A stretch of 64,000 nucleotides of DNA from Flavobacterium ichthyis (GCF_009915155.1 NZ_JAABLM010000006.1:124001-188000); one strand, 5' to 3'; positions 35,860 through 44,196 are shown, counted from the stretch's first letter. The notes: generated from the sequence alone by a model not told the origin. Numbers and translations are program-made.

Positions 35860-36903
35860 TTATTTTTCTGAAAAAGCTTTTAAGGCGAACGTTGCCAGCC
35901 AATGTTCGCCTTCATAATTTCCGTCCACCACCGTTGGAAGCGAATAAACAAGATGTTCGTTGGCCACTTTTTTTAAGTGCGAAAATTCCTTTGGAAACTG
36001 ATTGGCAAGGTGGTAAAAATTCCAAGCCCTGCTAAAATTCAAGCCGTCTAAATGTACCAAATGACCGTCAGTTCTGTCGGAAACTTTCGCTAATTCCCAT
36101 TTAAAATTTTTATCAAAAAGTGGTTTAGCAAATTTTTTCATCCAAACTATAAATTCTTTTTCAGGCAAAATACGCTGCATAATTCCCATTTCTTCCAAAC
36201 AAGGCGACAAGAAATCCGTTCCCGAAGGTTCCCAAGCAAACGGACAATTTTCGTCATTGCCAAAAAGCCTGATGGCATTTTCTTGCAACACTTTTTGCAG
36301 ATTTTCATTCTTCGAAAAAACCGCATAATCCCAAGCCAAACTCATTCCAAAACCCGTGTTATTGTGCGTTCCAACCCGAACCGGATAATTTAATTTTGGT
36401 AAAAATTCTACATATCTTTCTTCAATCAATTTTGTTAACGGCTTTAGATTTTGCGCCAATTCTTTTGCGAAATCTTCATCGGATTGTTCCAAAATCAATT
36501 GTAATTGTAAGATCCAAGCCCAACCGTAGGTTCTCTCAAAAGATTTTTCGTGTTTTTTTGAAAGATAAGCGACTTCGGCAGCAATATTGTCTTTAGATAA
36601 ATTGGTTTTTAATTTTTGAATAATCTCATTTTTATTTTCAAGATTTGGAAAACGATTCAGCAAATACACCAAGCTCCAATGTCCATGAACCGAAGAATGC
36701 CAATCAAAACAGCCGTAAAATGCGGGATGAAGCGTTTTCGGAGATTGGATTTCGCTGGCGTCGTTAAGCAATTGCCCCAATTTATTCGGGTATTCTTGTT
36801 GCAAACATTTTAAAGGAAGTTGCGCCAAATGATTGGCCTGATTTTCCGAAAGTTCTTGTGCGAAAAATGTTGCCGGAAACAACAAAAGAATATATTTGAG
36901 CAT
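35860..36903 (-). CDS. DUF2891 family secreted protein
   Basis: A 347-residue protein with a short signal peptide (MLKYILLLFPATFFAQE) and a DUF2891 domain over nearly its whole length: HPAFYGCFDWHSSVHGHWSL, YGWAWILQLQLIL, NYPVRVGTHNNTGFGMSLAW, FAWEPSGTDFLSPCLEE, HLVHLDGLNFSRAW and VDGNYEGEHWLATFA. The richness in Trp/His and the helical pattern resemble alpha/alpha-toroid glycan enzymes, but no activity is established that I know of. It probably acts in the periplasm. It has its own promoter box 20 bases upstream. Confidence 0.82.
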   Translation of the reverse strand: MLKYILLLFPATFFAQELSENQANHLAQLPLKCLQQEYPNKLGQLLNDASEIQSPKTLHPAFYGCFDWHSSVHGHWSLVYLLNRFPNLENKNEIIQKLKTNLSKDNIAAEVAYLSKKHEKSFERTYGWAWILQLQLILEQSDEDFAKELAQNLKPLTKLIEERYVEFLPKLNYPVRVGTHNNTGFGMSLAWDYAVFSKNENLQKVLQENAIRLFGNDENCPFAWEPSGTDFLSPCLEEMGIMQRILPEKEFIVWMKKFAKPLFDKNFKWELAKVSDRTDGHLVHLDGLNFSRAWNFYHLANQFPKEFSHLKKVANEHLVYSLPTVVDGNYEGEHWLATFALKAFSEK

Positions 36904-36922
36904 TTTAAGAGAAGTTTTTTTT

Positions 36923-36930
36923 CAAAAATA
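36923..36930 (-). promoter_or_regulatory. -7 promoter element of the DUF2891 gene
   Basis: Minus-strand TATTTTTG matches TAnnTTTG, with a TTTG 16 bases upstream. It lies 20 bases before the ATG at 36903. Confidence 0.6.
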
Positions 36931-36968
36931 AACATTTAAAAGCGAACAAAGGAACTTTCGGACTTTTG

Positions 36969-36976
36969 TATTTTTG
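36969..36976 (+). promoter_or_regulatory. -7 promoter element of the 79-residue gene
   Basis: TATTTTTG matches TAnnTTTG and ends 14 bases before ATG 36991. It is back to back with the promoter of the DUF2891 gene. Confidence 0.55.
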
Positions 36977-36990
36977 TCAAAATTATTTTT

Positions 36991-37230
36991 ATGGAAGAAA
37001 AAATAAAACTGATTTGGGATTTTCGTGGTCCGGCAGCTCAAAAAACCGCTGAACACCACGAACTTCATTTGAAAGAATTTATTCAAATGGAAAAATTTCC
37101 TATGATTGCTACCGGTTTTCAGATTATTAATGAGATGCATTCCATCGCGTTTATGGTCGTGGAACGCCAGAATATGATTGCCGTTCGAGATGCGTTAAAA
37201 CCACACAGAGGAGAAATTTTTGAAGAATAA
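36991..37230 (+). CDS. Small conserved-type protein of unknown function (79 aa)
   Basis: I do not assign this protein to a named family. It is 79 residues, begins MEEKIKLIWDFRGPAAQKTA, is soluble and has an alternating charged/hydrophobic pattern. EHHELHLKEFIQMEKFP near 21 is His/Glu-rich, and SIAFMVVERQNMIAVRDALK near 51 looks like a beta-alpha unit. A perfect -7 promoter box just upstream and normal codon use support a real gene. It is monocistronic between divergent DUF2891 and a secreted protein gene. Its compact ferredoxin-like pattern might indicate a small regulatory or ligand-binding fold, but this is only a guess. Confidence 0.7.
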   Translation: MEEKIKLIWDFRGPAAQKTAEHHELHLKEFIQMEKFPMIATGFQIINEMHSIAFMVVERQNMIAVRDALKPHRGEIFEE

Positions 37231-37418
37231 ATTGTAAAAATAATGTTTGGTAATCAACTCTTTTTAAAAAATGAAATTAGGTTTGATAAAATAGGGTGAA
37301 TTTGCCTTTTTTTTTTCTATGATTAGGTTTTGATGAGATCTTCCACTTAAAAACTGTTCGCTGATTTCTGAGTGTGATAATTGTAAATTAAAATCTTAAT
37401 TTTATGTTCCAAAATTTG

Positions 37419-37426
37419 TACATTTG
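37419..37426 (+). promoter_or_regulatory. -7 promoter element of the T9SS protein gene
   Basis: TACATTTG matches TAnnTTTG and ends 15 bases before ATG 37442. The rest of the 211-base upstream gap is AT-rich with no other signal I recognise. Confidence 0.55.
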
Positions 37427-37441
37427 TTAGAAACTAAATGT

Positions 37442-38977
37442 ATGAAACATAATTACTTAATAAAATTTTCAGCGGTATTTTCTTTCTTTTGCTTAGCAAC
37501 TATTGCCTCTGCTCAAACCAATTATTCAGTTACACCTATTCCGCACCAAGTTTATACTATGCCCAATCAAGCCTTGATACCAAGTATGGACGATCAATAT
37601 TCGAGTGTAATAAACATTGGCTTTGGATTTACTTACTTTGGAAATACTTATAATCAAATGGTTGTAAGTACAAACGGATATATCGATTTTAGAACAAGTC
37701 TTGCTAACACAACTTCACCATGGCAAATTTCAGGAACATTTCCCAACATCTCAATTCCCATAAAAAATTCAATCATGGGAAGTTTTCATGATATGTATAA
37801 CAACGGTTCGAATGTATCATCTGCGGCAATTTCGTACGCAATCGTCGGAAGCGCACCTTATAGAAAATTTGTAGTTCTTTTTAGCAACCAACCGCAATAT
37901 AATTGTACAACATTGCTAAGTAGTTTTCAAATTATACTTTATGAAACCTTAAATATTATTGATGTTCAAATCATTGATAAACCGATCTGCACAGCATGGA
38001 ATTCTGGGCGAGCAACTTTGGGAATAGTTGATCAATCAGGAACTACGGCTATAATTGCTTCGGGTAAAAATAACACATCTTGGATGGCTACTCAAGAAGG
38101 CTGGAGATTTAAACTGCCTTCTATTAATCAGTCCAATAATTTTATTTTTTGCGATATTGATAACGATGGCACAGAAACTTTTGACCTCACGGTTATAAAT
38201 TCAGGTTCATCTAATAACACAACTTTTTATCAAACGCTAGCAGACGCAGAAAATGAATTAAATGCATTATCGCCAATTTACACAGTAGCTTCAGGAGCAT
38301 CACAAACAATTTTTGCATTAAACGACAACATAATCACACCATTAAACCTGTCTATTATCAACTGTTCTGTTGATTATGATTTAGATCAAGTTCCAACTAT
38401 TTCAGAAGATTTAAATCAAGACGGAAATTTAGCTAATGACGATACAGATGGCGATGGAATTCCAGATTTTTTAGATAACGACGATGACGGAGATATGATT
38501 CTTACTTCGGTAGAATATGTTTTCGCAAATCAGGGGCGAAATCTTGAAAACTCGCTAATAGATACAGATGGCGACGGAATTCCAAATTATCTTGACAACG
38601 ACGATGATGGCGATGGTGTATTAACCATAAATGAAGACTATAATCAAAATAACAATCCAGCCGATGACGACACAAATAATAACGGTCTTCCAGATTATTT
38701 GGAATCTGCAGTAGCTTTAGGATTAGAAGAACATAATTTAAACCAAATAATCTCGCTTTATCCAAATCCAGCTACAACTATACTTAATGTCGAAAACCAT
38801 AGCGGAAATAAAATAGCTTCAATTTCCATTTATTCAATCACAGGAGCATTAGTTAAAGAAGTGAAAAATCAAGATGAAATCAAATTTATTTCTGTATCAG
38901 AATTACAAAATGGAATATACTTCTTAAAAGTAAAAGCAGGAAACCAAATTTCGAATAGCAAATTTGTCAAAAATTAA
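37442..38977 (+). CDS. T9SS type A exported protein with thrombospondin type 3-like calcium repeats
   Basis: A 511-residue secreted protein. The signal peptide spans about 1-24 ([20 protein letters not shown]). The N-terminal ~190 residues form a beta-rich domain ([50 protein letters not shown]), like the nidogen/PKD-associated domains of Bacteroidetes surface proteins. Asp-rich repeats lie at about 320-425 ([18 protein letters not shown] twice, and a degenerate [13 protein letters not shown]), which should bind calcium. The last ~75 residues are a Por secretion tail ([33 protein letters not shown]). The substrate is unknown. ATG 37442 is chosen for the signal peptide. Confidence 0.87.
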   Translation: MKHNYLIKFSAVFSFFCLATIASAQTNYSVTPIPHQVYTMPNQALIPSMDDQYSSVINIGFGFTYFGNTYNQMVVSTNGYIDFRTSLANTTSPWQISGTFPNISIPIKNSIMGSFHDMYNNGSNVSSAAISYAIVGSAPYRKFVVLFSNQPQYNCTTLLSSFQIILYETLNIIDVQIIDKPICTAWNSGRATLGIVDQSGTTAIIASGKNNTSWMATQEGWRFKLPSINQSNNFIFCDIDNDGTETFDLTVINSGSSNNTTFYQTLADAENELNALSPIYTVASGASQTIFALNDNIITPLNLSIINCSVDYDLDQVPTISEDLNQDGNLANDDTDGDGIPDFLDNDDDGDMILTSVEYVFANQGRNLENSLIDTDGDGIPNYLDNDDDGDGVLTINEDYNQNNNPADDDTNNNGLPDYLESAVALGLEEHNLNQIISLYPNPATTILNVENHSGNKIASISIYSITGALVKEVKNQDEIKFISVSELQNGIYFLKVKAGNQISNSKFVKN

Positions 38978-38994
38978 ATAAATTAAATTCCGGA

Positions 38995-39028
38995 AAAGGC
39001 CTAACACAAAATTAGGTCTTTTTTTTTA
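38995..39028 (+). terminator. Rho-independent terminator after the T9SS protein gene
   Basis: A 10-base stem (AAAGGCCTAA with TTAGGTCTTT, one G-U pair), a loop CACAAAA, then a run of T. Confidence 0.85.
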
Positions 39029-39115
39029 CAACTTTTTAGAAAAACACCATTAATCCAAGTGTAGAATTATAAAAGTAGTGCTCAAAAACCCATAAAAATA
39101 CAGATCAAATTTCCC

Positions 39116-39123
39116 TACCTTTG
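39116..39123 (+). promoter_or_regulatory. -7 promoter element placed almost on the start codon
   Basis: TACCTTTG matches TAnnTTTG and ends only four bases before ATG 39128. Transcription would begin at or very near the A of ATG, so the mRNA should be leaderless or nearly so. Confidence 0.55.
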
Positions 39124-39127
39124 CACC

Positions 39128-40693
39128 ATGCCAAGAGAATTTCAAATACAAGTTTCGCCAGAAGTGGCAGTTAATGCAACATTATTAACTGATTTTGTGT
39201 CTAAATTGATGCAGGTTTCACCAAGCGAAATTCAGCATATCGCCATTGTAAAAAGATCGATTGATGCCCGACAAAAAAATATCAAAATCAATCTTAAAGT
39301 TGCTGTTTTTCACAACGAAAAATTTGTAGAAAATAAAATTAATTTGCCGCCTTACCGCAATGTTTCAAACAATCAAGAAGTAATTGTAATTGGTGCAGGA
39401 CCTGCGGGACTTTTTGCCGCTTTACAATTGATAGAATTAGGACTAAAACCCATCGTAATCGAACGTGGAAAAGATGTTCAGGAACGCCGCCGTGATTTAA
39501 AAGCCATCAACCGCGATCACATTGTCAACGAAGATTCTAATTACTGTTATGGCGAAGGTGGAGCAGGAACTTATTCGGATGGAAAACTGTACACCCGTTC
39601 CAAAAAACGCGGAGACGTTGATAGGATTCTTCGACTTTTTGTGGCATTTGGCGCTTCCGAAGAAATTTTAGTTGATGCCCATCCACACATTGGGACCAAT
39701 AAATTGCCGAAAATTATCAAGGCAATGCGAGAAAAAATTATTGAATTTGGGGGTCAGGTACTTTTCAATACAAGAGTCGTTGATATTTTGGTAAAAAATA
39801 ATGAAGTTCAAGGTGTTGCTACGCAAAATGGCGAGGTCATTGAAGCTCAGAAAATTATTTTGGCAACCGGACATTCAGCTCGAGATATTTTTGAATTGCT
39901 CGACAGAAAAAAAATTCACATCGAAGCCAAACCTTTTGCACTTGGCGTTCGAGCGGAACATCCGCAAAGTTTGATTGACAAAATTCAATACAGTTGTGAT
40001 TACCGTGGCGATTTTTTGCCTCCAGCTCCATACTCCATCGTGAAACAAGTGAACGGCCGTGGCATGTATTCTTTTTGCATGTGTCCCGGAGGCGTCATTG
40101 CACCTTGCGCGACAAGTCCTGGAGAAGTGGTGACAAACGGTTGGTCACCATCAAAACGGGATCAGGAAACGGCAAATTCCGGAATTGTGGTCGAATTAAA
40201 ATTAGAAGATTTTAAGCCGTTTGCAAAATTTGGCGCTTTGGCTGGAATGGAATTTCAAAAAAGTATCGAGCAAAAAGCGTGGCATTTGGCAGGCAAAACG
40301 CAAAAAGCACCCGCACAAAGATTGGTTGATTTTACGAAAAGTAAAATTTCTGCGGATATTCCAAAAACTTCCTACGTTCCCGGAACTTCGTCGGTAGAAC
40401 TGGGTCAGGTTTTTCCCGGATTTATCACTCAAGTTTTACGCGAAGGATTTGTTCAGTTTGGCAAATCGATGAAAGGATATTACACCAACGAAGCGATTTT
40501 GCATGCTCCAGAATCCAGAACTTCTTCGCCCGTAAAAATTCCACGCGATAATTTTTCTTTTGAACACGTTCAAATCAAAGGTTTGTATCCTTGTGGAGAA
40601 GGAGCGGGATATGCCGGCGGCATTATTTCTGCGGCAATCGACGGTGAAAAATGTGCGTTGAAAATTGCAGAATCGTTAGCTATCAGCCAATGA
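39128..40693 (+). CDS. FAD-dependent oxidoreductase (COG2509-type)
   Basis: A 521-residue flavoprotein. The FAD Rossmann motif EVIVIGAGPAGLFAALQLIE begins near 85, after an N-terminal ~80-residue ferredoxin-fold-like domain (MPREFQIQVSPEVAVNATLL, IAIVKRSIDARQKNIKINLK) typical of this uncharacterised dehydrogenase family. NEDSNYCYGEGGAGTYSDGK near 136 and GMYSFCMCPGGVIAPCATSP near 311 are family hallmarks with conserved cysteines. A second dinucleotide site is at KIILATGHSARDIFELL, and GLYPCGEGAGYAGGIISAAI binds FAD near the C-terminus. Physiological substrate is unknown. It is monocistronic between a terminator and idi. Confidence 0.87.
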   Translation: MPREFQIQVSPEVAVNATLLTDFVSKLMQVSPSEIQHIAIVKRSIDARQKNIKINLKVAVFHNEKFVENKINLPPYRNVSNNQEVIVIGAGPAGLFAALQLIELGLKPIVIERGKDVQERRRDLKAINRDHIVNEDSNYCYGEGGAGTYSDGKLYTRSKKRGDVDRILRLFVAFGASEEILVDAHPHIGTNKLPKIIKAMREKIIEFGGQVLFNTRVVDILVKNNEVQGVATQNGEVIEAQKIILATGHSARDIFELLDRKKIHIEAKPFALGVRAEHPQSLIDKIQYSCDYRGDFLPPAPYSIVKQVNGRGMYSFCMCPGGVIAPCATSPGEVVTNGWSPSKRDQETANSGIVVELKLEDFKPFAKFGALAGMEFQKSIEQKAWHLAGKTQKAPAQRLVDFTKSKISADIPKTSYVPGTSSVELGQVFPGFITQVLREGFVQFGKSMKGYYTNEAILHAPESRTSSPVKIPRDNFSFEHVQIKGLYPCGEGAGYAGGIISAAIDGEKCALKIAESLAISQ

Positions 40694-40836
40694 TGTTTTT
40701 TCCATTATTTTGATCCATTTTTTCATTGACATCTTTTACTGATTCATTTATTTGAAATTACTTTTCAAAAATAAAACCTTTAAAAAATGGGGATTACGCA
40801 ATTTTGAACGAATTTCTACAACCCATTTCTTTTTTG

Positions 40837-40844
40837 TATTTTTG
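40837..40844 (+). promoter_or_regulatory. -7 promoter element of idi
   Basis: TATTTTTG matches TAnnTTTG and ends 18 bases before ATG 40863. This rules out the longer frame starting at 40752. Confidence 0.6.
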
Positions 40845-40862
40845 ACGGGCTATAAAAATACT

Positions 40863-41390
40863 ATGACAGAAGAAAAAGTAATTTTAGTCAACGAAAAAGA
40901 CGAACAAATTGGGCTGATGCCAAAATTGGAAGCACACGAAAAAGCCGTGTTGCATCGCGCATTTTCGATTTTTATTTTAAACGAAAATAACCAAGTGATG
41001 CTGCAACAACGAGCTGCAAATAAATACCATTCGCCTTTGTTGTGGACCAACACTTGCTGCAGTCATCAGCGTGAAGGTGAAACTAATTTGCAAGCCGGAA
41101 ACCGCAGATTACAAGAAGAAATGGGTTTTTCAACCGAACTCAAAGAACTGTTTCATTTTATTTACAAAGCCCCTTTTGACAATGGTTTAACCGAACATGA
41201 GCTTGACCATGTGATGATTGGTTACTATAATGAAGCTCCTAAAATTAATAAAGACGAAGCCGAAAGCTGGAAGTGGATGGACATCGATGGAATTAAAATA
41301 GATCTCAAAGAAAATCCGGAAAATTACACCGCTTGGTTTAAAATAATTTTTGAGGAATTTTATCATTTTTTAGAAAAAGCAAAGGTTTAA
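40863..41390 (+). CDS. idi: Isopentenyl-diphosphate delta-isomerase, type I
   Basis: A 175-residue Nudix-fold enzyme that converts isopentenyl to dimethylallyl diphosphate for isoprenoid synthesis. The motifs are complete: VLHRAFSIFILNENNQVMLQ, KYHSPLLWTNTCCSHQREGE (catalytic Cys in NTCC.H), AGNRRLQEEMGFSTEL (Nudix box) and GLTEHELDHVMIGYY (catalytic Glu near 113). WKWMDID follows. The length equals typical bacterial type I enzymes. ATG 40863 is chosen because a promoter box lies 18 bases upstream. No other isoprenoid gene is adjacent. Confidence 0.95.
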   Translation: MTEEKVILVNEKDEQIGLMPKLEAHEKAVLHRAFSIFILNENNQVMLQQRAANKYHSPLLWTNTCCSHQREGETNLQAGNRRLQEEMGFSTELKELFHFIYKAPFDNGLTEHELDHVMIGYYNEAPKINKDEAESWKWMDIDGIKIDLKENPENYTAWFKIIFEEFYHFLEKAKV

Positions 41391-41401
41391 AAAAGTTTTC
41401 A

Positions 41402-41445
41402 GGTTTCAAGTTTGAGGTTTCACACCAAACTTCTAACTTCAAACC
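41402..41445. repeat. Imperfect inverted repeat in the idi-PTPS gap
   Basis: GGTTTCAAGTT (41402-41412) pairs with AACTTCAAACC (41435-41445) with one mismatch, and an inner GAGGTTT/AAACTTC arm extends the stem. It is a low-complexity palindrome that could weaken transcription between the two genes. Confidence 0.5.
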
Positions 41446-41468
41446 ATCAACTCCAAATTCACAACTGA

Positions 41469-41879
41469 ATGAAAGTTACCGTAAGTCGAAAAGCCCATTT
41501 TAATGCCGCTCATCGTTTGTATCGAAAAGATTGGAGCGATGAAAAAAACAATTTGATTTTTGGCAAATGCAATAATCCTAATTTTCACGGACATAACTAT
41601 GAATTGATTGTAAGCGTTACCGGGGAAATTAATCCCGAAACCGGTTTTGTGATTGATATAAAAGATTTAGCTGAAATTATTTTGCAAGAAGTTGAAATTC
41701 CGTTTGATCATAAAAATCTAAACCTCGACGTGCCAGAATTTTTTGAATTAAATCCTTCTGCAGAAAATATTGCAGTAGTGATTTATAATAAAATAAAACC
41801 GAGGATTGATGCCAATATGGAACTCGAAATCACGTTGTACGAAACCCCAAGAAACTTTGTAACCTATCGAGGTTTATAG
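41469..41879 (+). CDS. 6-pyruvoyl-tetrahydropterin synthase / QueD family protein
   Basis: A 136-residue T-fold enzyme acting on 7,8-dihydroneopterin triphosphate. Zinc-binding His residues are in KAHFNAAHRLYR and in the pair NFHGHNYEL. The catalytic Cys is in FGKCNNPNFHGH. The spacing is Cys-x5-His-Gly-His, as in eukaryotic PTPS, and not Cys-x3-His-Gly-His as in QueD. FDHKNLNLDVPEF and PSAENIAVVIYNKI also match PTPS closely, and the C-terminal ITLYETPRNFVTY holds the pterin-anchoring Glu. Product could be 6-pyruvoyl-tetrahydropterin (towards a biopterin-like cofactor) or the preQ0 intermediate. No queC or queE gene is next to it. Confidence 0.9.
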   Translation: MKVTVSRKAHFNAAHRLYRKDWSDEKNNLIFGKCNNPNFHGHNYELIVSVTGEINPETGFVIDIKDLAEIILQEVEIPFDHKNLNLDVPEFFELNPSAENIAVVIYNKIKPRIDANMELEITLYETPRNFVTYRGL

Positions 41880-41954
41880 TTTTCAAATTACAAAAAAAGA
41901 ATGAAATTTTGTAACCAAAAATTTTGTGGAAGGCAGTAATTTCAAATAAAAAAA

Positions 41955-42920
41955 ATGAGCGAAGTTTTTTATCCACTTACCTTCACACCCATTTTAAAAG
42001 ATAGAATTTGGGGCGGTAAAAAATTACAAACTGATTTTAACAAAAATATCGAATCCCCCACTACTGGCGAAAGTTGGGAAATTTCTGGCGTTGAGAATAG
42101 TGTTAGCGAAGTAATGAACGGTCAGTTTCAAGGAAAATCTTTTAATTGGTTACTAAAAGAATTTCCAAAAGAAATTTTGGGCAACCGTATTTTTGAGAAA
42201 TTTGGAACAACTTTTCCATTATTATTTAAATTCATTGATGCTCGCGAAGATCTGTCAATTCAGGTGCATCCCAATGACGAACTAGCCAAAAAACGCCATA
42301 ATTCTTTTGGTAAAACCGAAATGTGGTACGTCATGCAAGCCGATGAAAATGCAAGGATTGTGGTAGGTTTCAAAAAAAATTCGGACCAACAAGAATATTT
42401 GCAAGCGCTTAAAAACAAAAATTTATTATCCATTTTAAAAGAAGTTCCGGTTAAAAAAGGCGATGTTTTTTTCTTAGAAACAGGAACCGTTCACGCTATT
42501 GGCGCCGGAATTGTTATTGCCGAAATTCAACAAACAAGCGATATTACTTACAGAATTTATGATTGGGATCGAGTTGATGCGCAAGGAAATTCCCGTGAAC
42601 TACACACTGAAGAAGCGCTTGACGCAATAAATTATAACTCAACGGATGCTCAAAAACAATATGCCAAAACTGTAAACGAAGCAAACCAACTGGTGCATTG
42701 CGAATATTTTATAACCAACTATTTACCTATTGATAAAACAATAGAAGTTAACATTACTAACGATTGTTTCCGGGTGTACATGTGCATGGAAGGAATTTTT
42801 GAAATCGTTACCGGAAATGAAACTTATTCCTACAAAAAAGGCGATACTGTATTAATTCCCGCAGCTTTATCGCAGTTTAAATTAAGTGGAAAAGCGACGC
42901 TTTTAGAAATTTACATTTAA
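41955..42920 (+). CDS. manA: Mannose-6-phosphate isomerase, class I
   Basis: A 321-residue zinc cupin enzyme linking fructose 6-phosphate and mannose 6-phosphate. PLTFTPILKDRIWGGKKL opens the protein. The metal-binding HPND is in LSIQVHPNDELAKKRHNSFG near 96-116, followed by GKTEMWYVMQADENARIVVG (Glu ligand). GDVFFLETGTVHAIGAGIVI near 172 carries the third His. The active-site Arg appears within TSDITYRIYDWDR. The C-terminal cupin (about 240-321) ends the protein. The product feeds GDP-sugar synthesis, which suits the surface polysaccharide locus although that is 20 kb away. Confidence 0.93.
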   Translation: MSEVFYPLTFTPILKDRIWGGKKLQTDFNKNIESPTTGESWEISGVENSVSEVMNGQFQGKSFNWLLKEFPKEILGNRIFEKFGTTFPLLFKFIDAREDLSIQVHPNDELAKKRHNSFGKTEMWYVMQADENARIVVGFKKNSDQQEYLQALKNKNLLSILKEVPVKKGDVFFLETGTVHAIGAGIVIAEIQQTSDITYRIYDWDRVDAQGNSRELHTEEALDAINYNSTDAQKQYAKTVNEANQLVHCEYFITNYLPIDKTIEVNITNDCFRVYMCMEGIFEIVTGNETYSYKKGDTVLIPAALSQFKLSGKATLLEIYI

Positions 42921-42946
42921 AAACTACATTAATAAAAGATATTGCG

Positions 42947-42954
42947 TAATTTTG
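42947..42954 (+). promoter_or_regulatory. -7 promoter element of the 88-residue gene
   Basis: TAATTTTG matches TAnnTTTG and ends 23 bases before ATG 42978. Confidence 0.6.
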
Positions 42955-42977
42955 CACGCAAATTAAATGATATAAAA

Positions 42978-43244
42978 ATGGCAAACGTTAAGAATTTAAA
43001 GAAAGACATCAACTACGTTTTAGGAGATATTATTGAAGCGGTTTACATCTGGGAAATGTCAACTACCGGAAAACCAACTGAAGCTTCTGAGGCTTTGATT
43101 GATGAAGCAATCGTTACTTTCGATAATTTAATCGGAAAAGTAAACGCTAAAAATGTTGAAAACAAAAAAGCACATTTTAAGCAAATTCACAAAGATTTAG
43201 AAACGGCTGCAACTCAATTGGTTACTAAAATCAATGCATTGTAA
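42978..43244 (+). CDS. Small helical protein of unknown function (88 aa)
   Basis: I do not recognise the family. The protein is 88 residues, starts MANVKNLKKDINYVLGDIIE, and is predicted to be almost entirely helical, with charged residues spaced for helix packing (ENKKAHFKQIHKDLETAATQ). It has no signal peptide, Cys, or membrane segment. A perfect -7 promoter box and a normal start support expression, and the frame starting at 42942 is rejected because it overlaps that promoter. It lies between manA and tRNA-Thr. The compact four-helix character might suit a cytoplasmic adaptor, but I cannot assign a function. Confidence 0.72.
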   Translation: MANVKNLKKDINYVLGDIIEAVYIWEMSTTGKPTEASEALIDEAIVTFDNLIGKVNAKNVENKKAHFKQIHKDLETAATQLVTKINAL

Positions 43245-43276
43245 GAAAAAAAAATCATAAAAAAGTGCGATTTTTT

Positions 43277-43307
43277 TTTGGAAAAATAAATTTCAGAATT
43301 ATATTTG
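43277..43307 (+). promoter_or_regulatory. Consensus promoter of tRNA-Thr
   Basis: TTTG (43277-43280), 19 bases, then TATATTTG (43300-43307). Both boxes match the Bacteroidetes consensus exactly, and the tRNA begins 15 bases downstream. It is the cleanest promoter in the window. Confidence 0.8.
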
Positions 43308-43322
43308 CACCCGAATTGAGAT

Positions 43323-43396
43323 GCCGGTGTAGCTCAGCTGGCTAGAGCAGCTGATTTGTAATCAGCAGGTCGTGGGTTCGAGTCCCTCTATCGGCT
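43323..43396 (+). tRNA. tRNA-Thr (anticodon TGT)
   Basis: A 74-base tRNA folds into a full cloverleaf. Acceptor stem GCCGGTG pairs with TATCGGC using two G-U pairs. The anticodon arm is GCTGA-TTTGTAA-TCAGC, giving anticodon TGT for ACA codons. The T arm contains GGGTTCGAGTCCC. CCA is not encoded (TCAAT follows). A consensus promoter lies upstream and a terminator follows immediately, so it is a single-gene transcript. Confidence 0.96.
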
Positions 43397-43401
43397 CAAT
43401 C

Positions 43402-43437
43402 AAAAAAACCATCACAACGTGATGGTTTTTTGTTTTT
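43402..43437 (+). terminator. Rho-independent terminator of tRNA-Thr
   Basis: An 11-base stem (AAAACCATCAC with GTGATGGTTTT) with loop AAC, followed by T-runs. Confidence 0.9.
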
Positions 43438-43454
43438 ACTCGTCTTAAAAAAAA

Positions 43455-43490
43455 ATCGGCTGGAGAAATTTCCAGCCGATTTTTTTTATT
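43455..43490 (-). terminator. Terminator of the DUF4369 gene (can act both ways)
   Basis: A perfect 10-base stem ATCGGCTGGA/TCCAGCCGAT with loop GAAATT is flanked by A-runs on the left and T-runs on the right, so it can stop transcription from both sides. Confidence 0.85.
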
Positions 43491-44196
43491 GCTCTGATTT
43501 TTTTCTTTCGGCTATAAAATCCGATAACATCTTGCCATATTTAGACTTCGCCACTTTAGGTGTCAATGAATTATTGATGGTGTCGAGATATTTTATATTA
43601 GCATCATAAATTTCTGATAAAGCTACATAAGGTGCAATTTCGTGCTGTTTATTGTTGATGGCAAAATTAATGGCAAATAAATATTTACGCTTCACTAAGT
43701 CATTATTTTTTTGGTCAAGGTCAGAGGGTGCTTGGCGATTAAACTGAAAAGCACGCAACTTTTTTTCGGTTAATTCTAATTGCGAATTTTTAAAGCGAGA
43801 CATCATTTTTTGATAATCTTCATATAATTTTTGATTTTCTGAGCCAGTAAATTTTGCGGAAGCAAAAAAACTTGCCAGCTTGGTATTCAAAGTCATTTTT
43901 CCGGGTTCGGCAAAAAACATTAAATTGTTGTCGATACTGTTAGTTTCCCCACGATCCAAGAATAAATAGAGCATTTGTGGTTCGTCAATTTGAAAATTGG
44001 TTTGGAAATTTTCATCACCATTAAAAATAACCGAATCTATTACTACAAACGCTGTGTCTTTAATTTGTTGGATATATAATTTTCCTTGTTTCAACCCTTG
44101 TATTTTCCCCGAAAAATCTAAGTTTCCTTGCTTTTCTTTTTCTCCGGAACAACTCAACAAGGCGAGTGCCACAACGACTGTCAATATTTTTTTCAT
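43486..44196 (-). CDS. DUF4369 lipoprotein
   Basis: A 236-residue lipoprotein. The signal peptide with lipobox is ILTVVVALALLSCSGEK (Cys near 18). A DUF4369 beta domain follows (about 28-120): FSGKIQGLKQGKLYIQQIKD, VVIDSVIFNGDENFQTNF and MLYLFLDRGET. In longer Bacteroidetes proteins this domain precedes a thioredoxin-like AhpC/TSA domain. That domain is absent here: after about residue 125 only a helical region is seen, ending RKKSEQ. It is therefore a DUF4369-only form, probably periplasmic or on the outer membrane. ATG 44196 is chosen because it gives a proper signal peptide. Confidence 0.82.
   Translation of the reverse strand: MKKILTVVVALALLSCSGEKEKQGNLDFSGKIQGLKQGKLYIQQIKDTAFVVIDSVIFNGDENFQTNFQIDEPQMLYLFLDRGETNSIDNNLMFFAEPGKMTLNTKLASFFASAKFTGSENQKLYEDYQKMMSRFKNSQLELTEKKLRAFQFNRQAPSDLDQKNNDLVKRKYLFAINFAINNKQHEIAPYVALSEIYDANIKYLDTINNSLTPKVAKSKYGKMLSDFIAERKKSEQ

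Noticed and set aside
38440..38710. Asp-rich repeats as a CRISPR-like or tandem DNA repeat
   Set aside because: The repetition is at protein level (calcium-binding thrombospondin type 3-like repeats) in a clear coding frame; there are no regular spacers.
43323..43480. tRNA-Thr as an integration site, because the sequence ATCGGC recurs after the tRNA at 43455
   Set aside because: Only six bases recur, inside a terminator stem; there is no integrase nearby and no displaced tRNA end of useful length.
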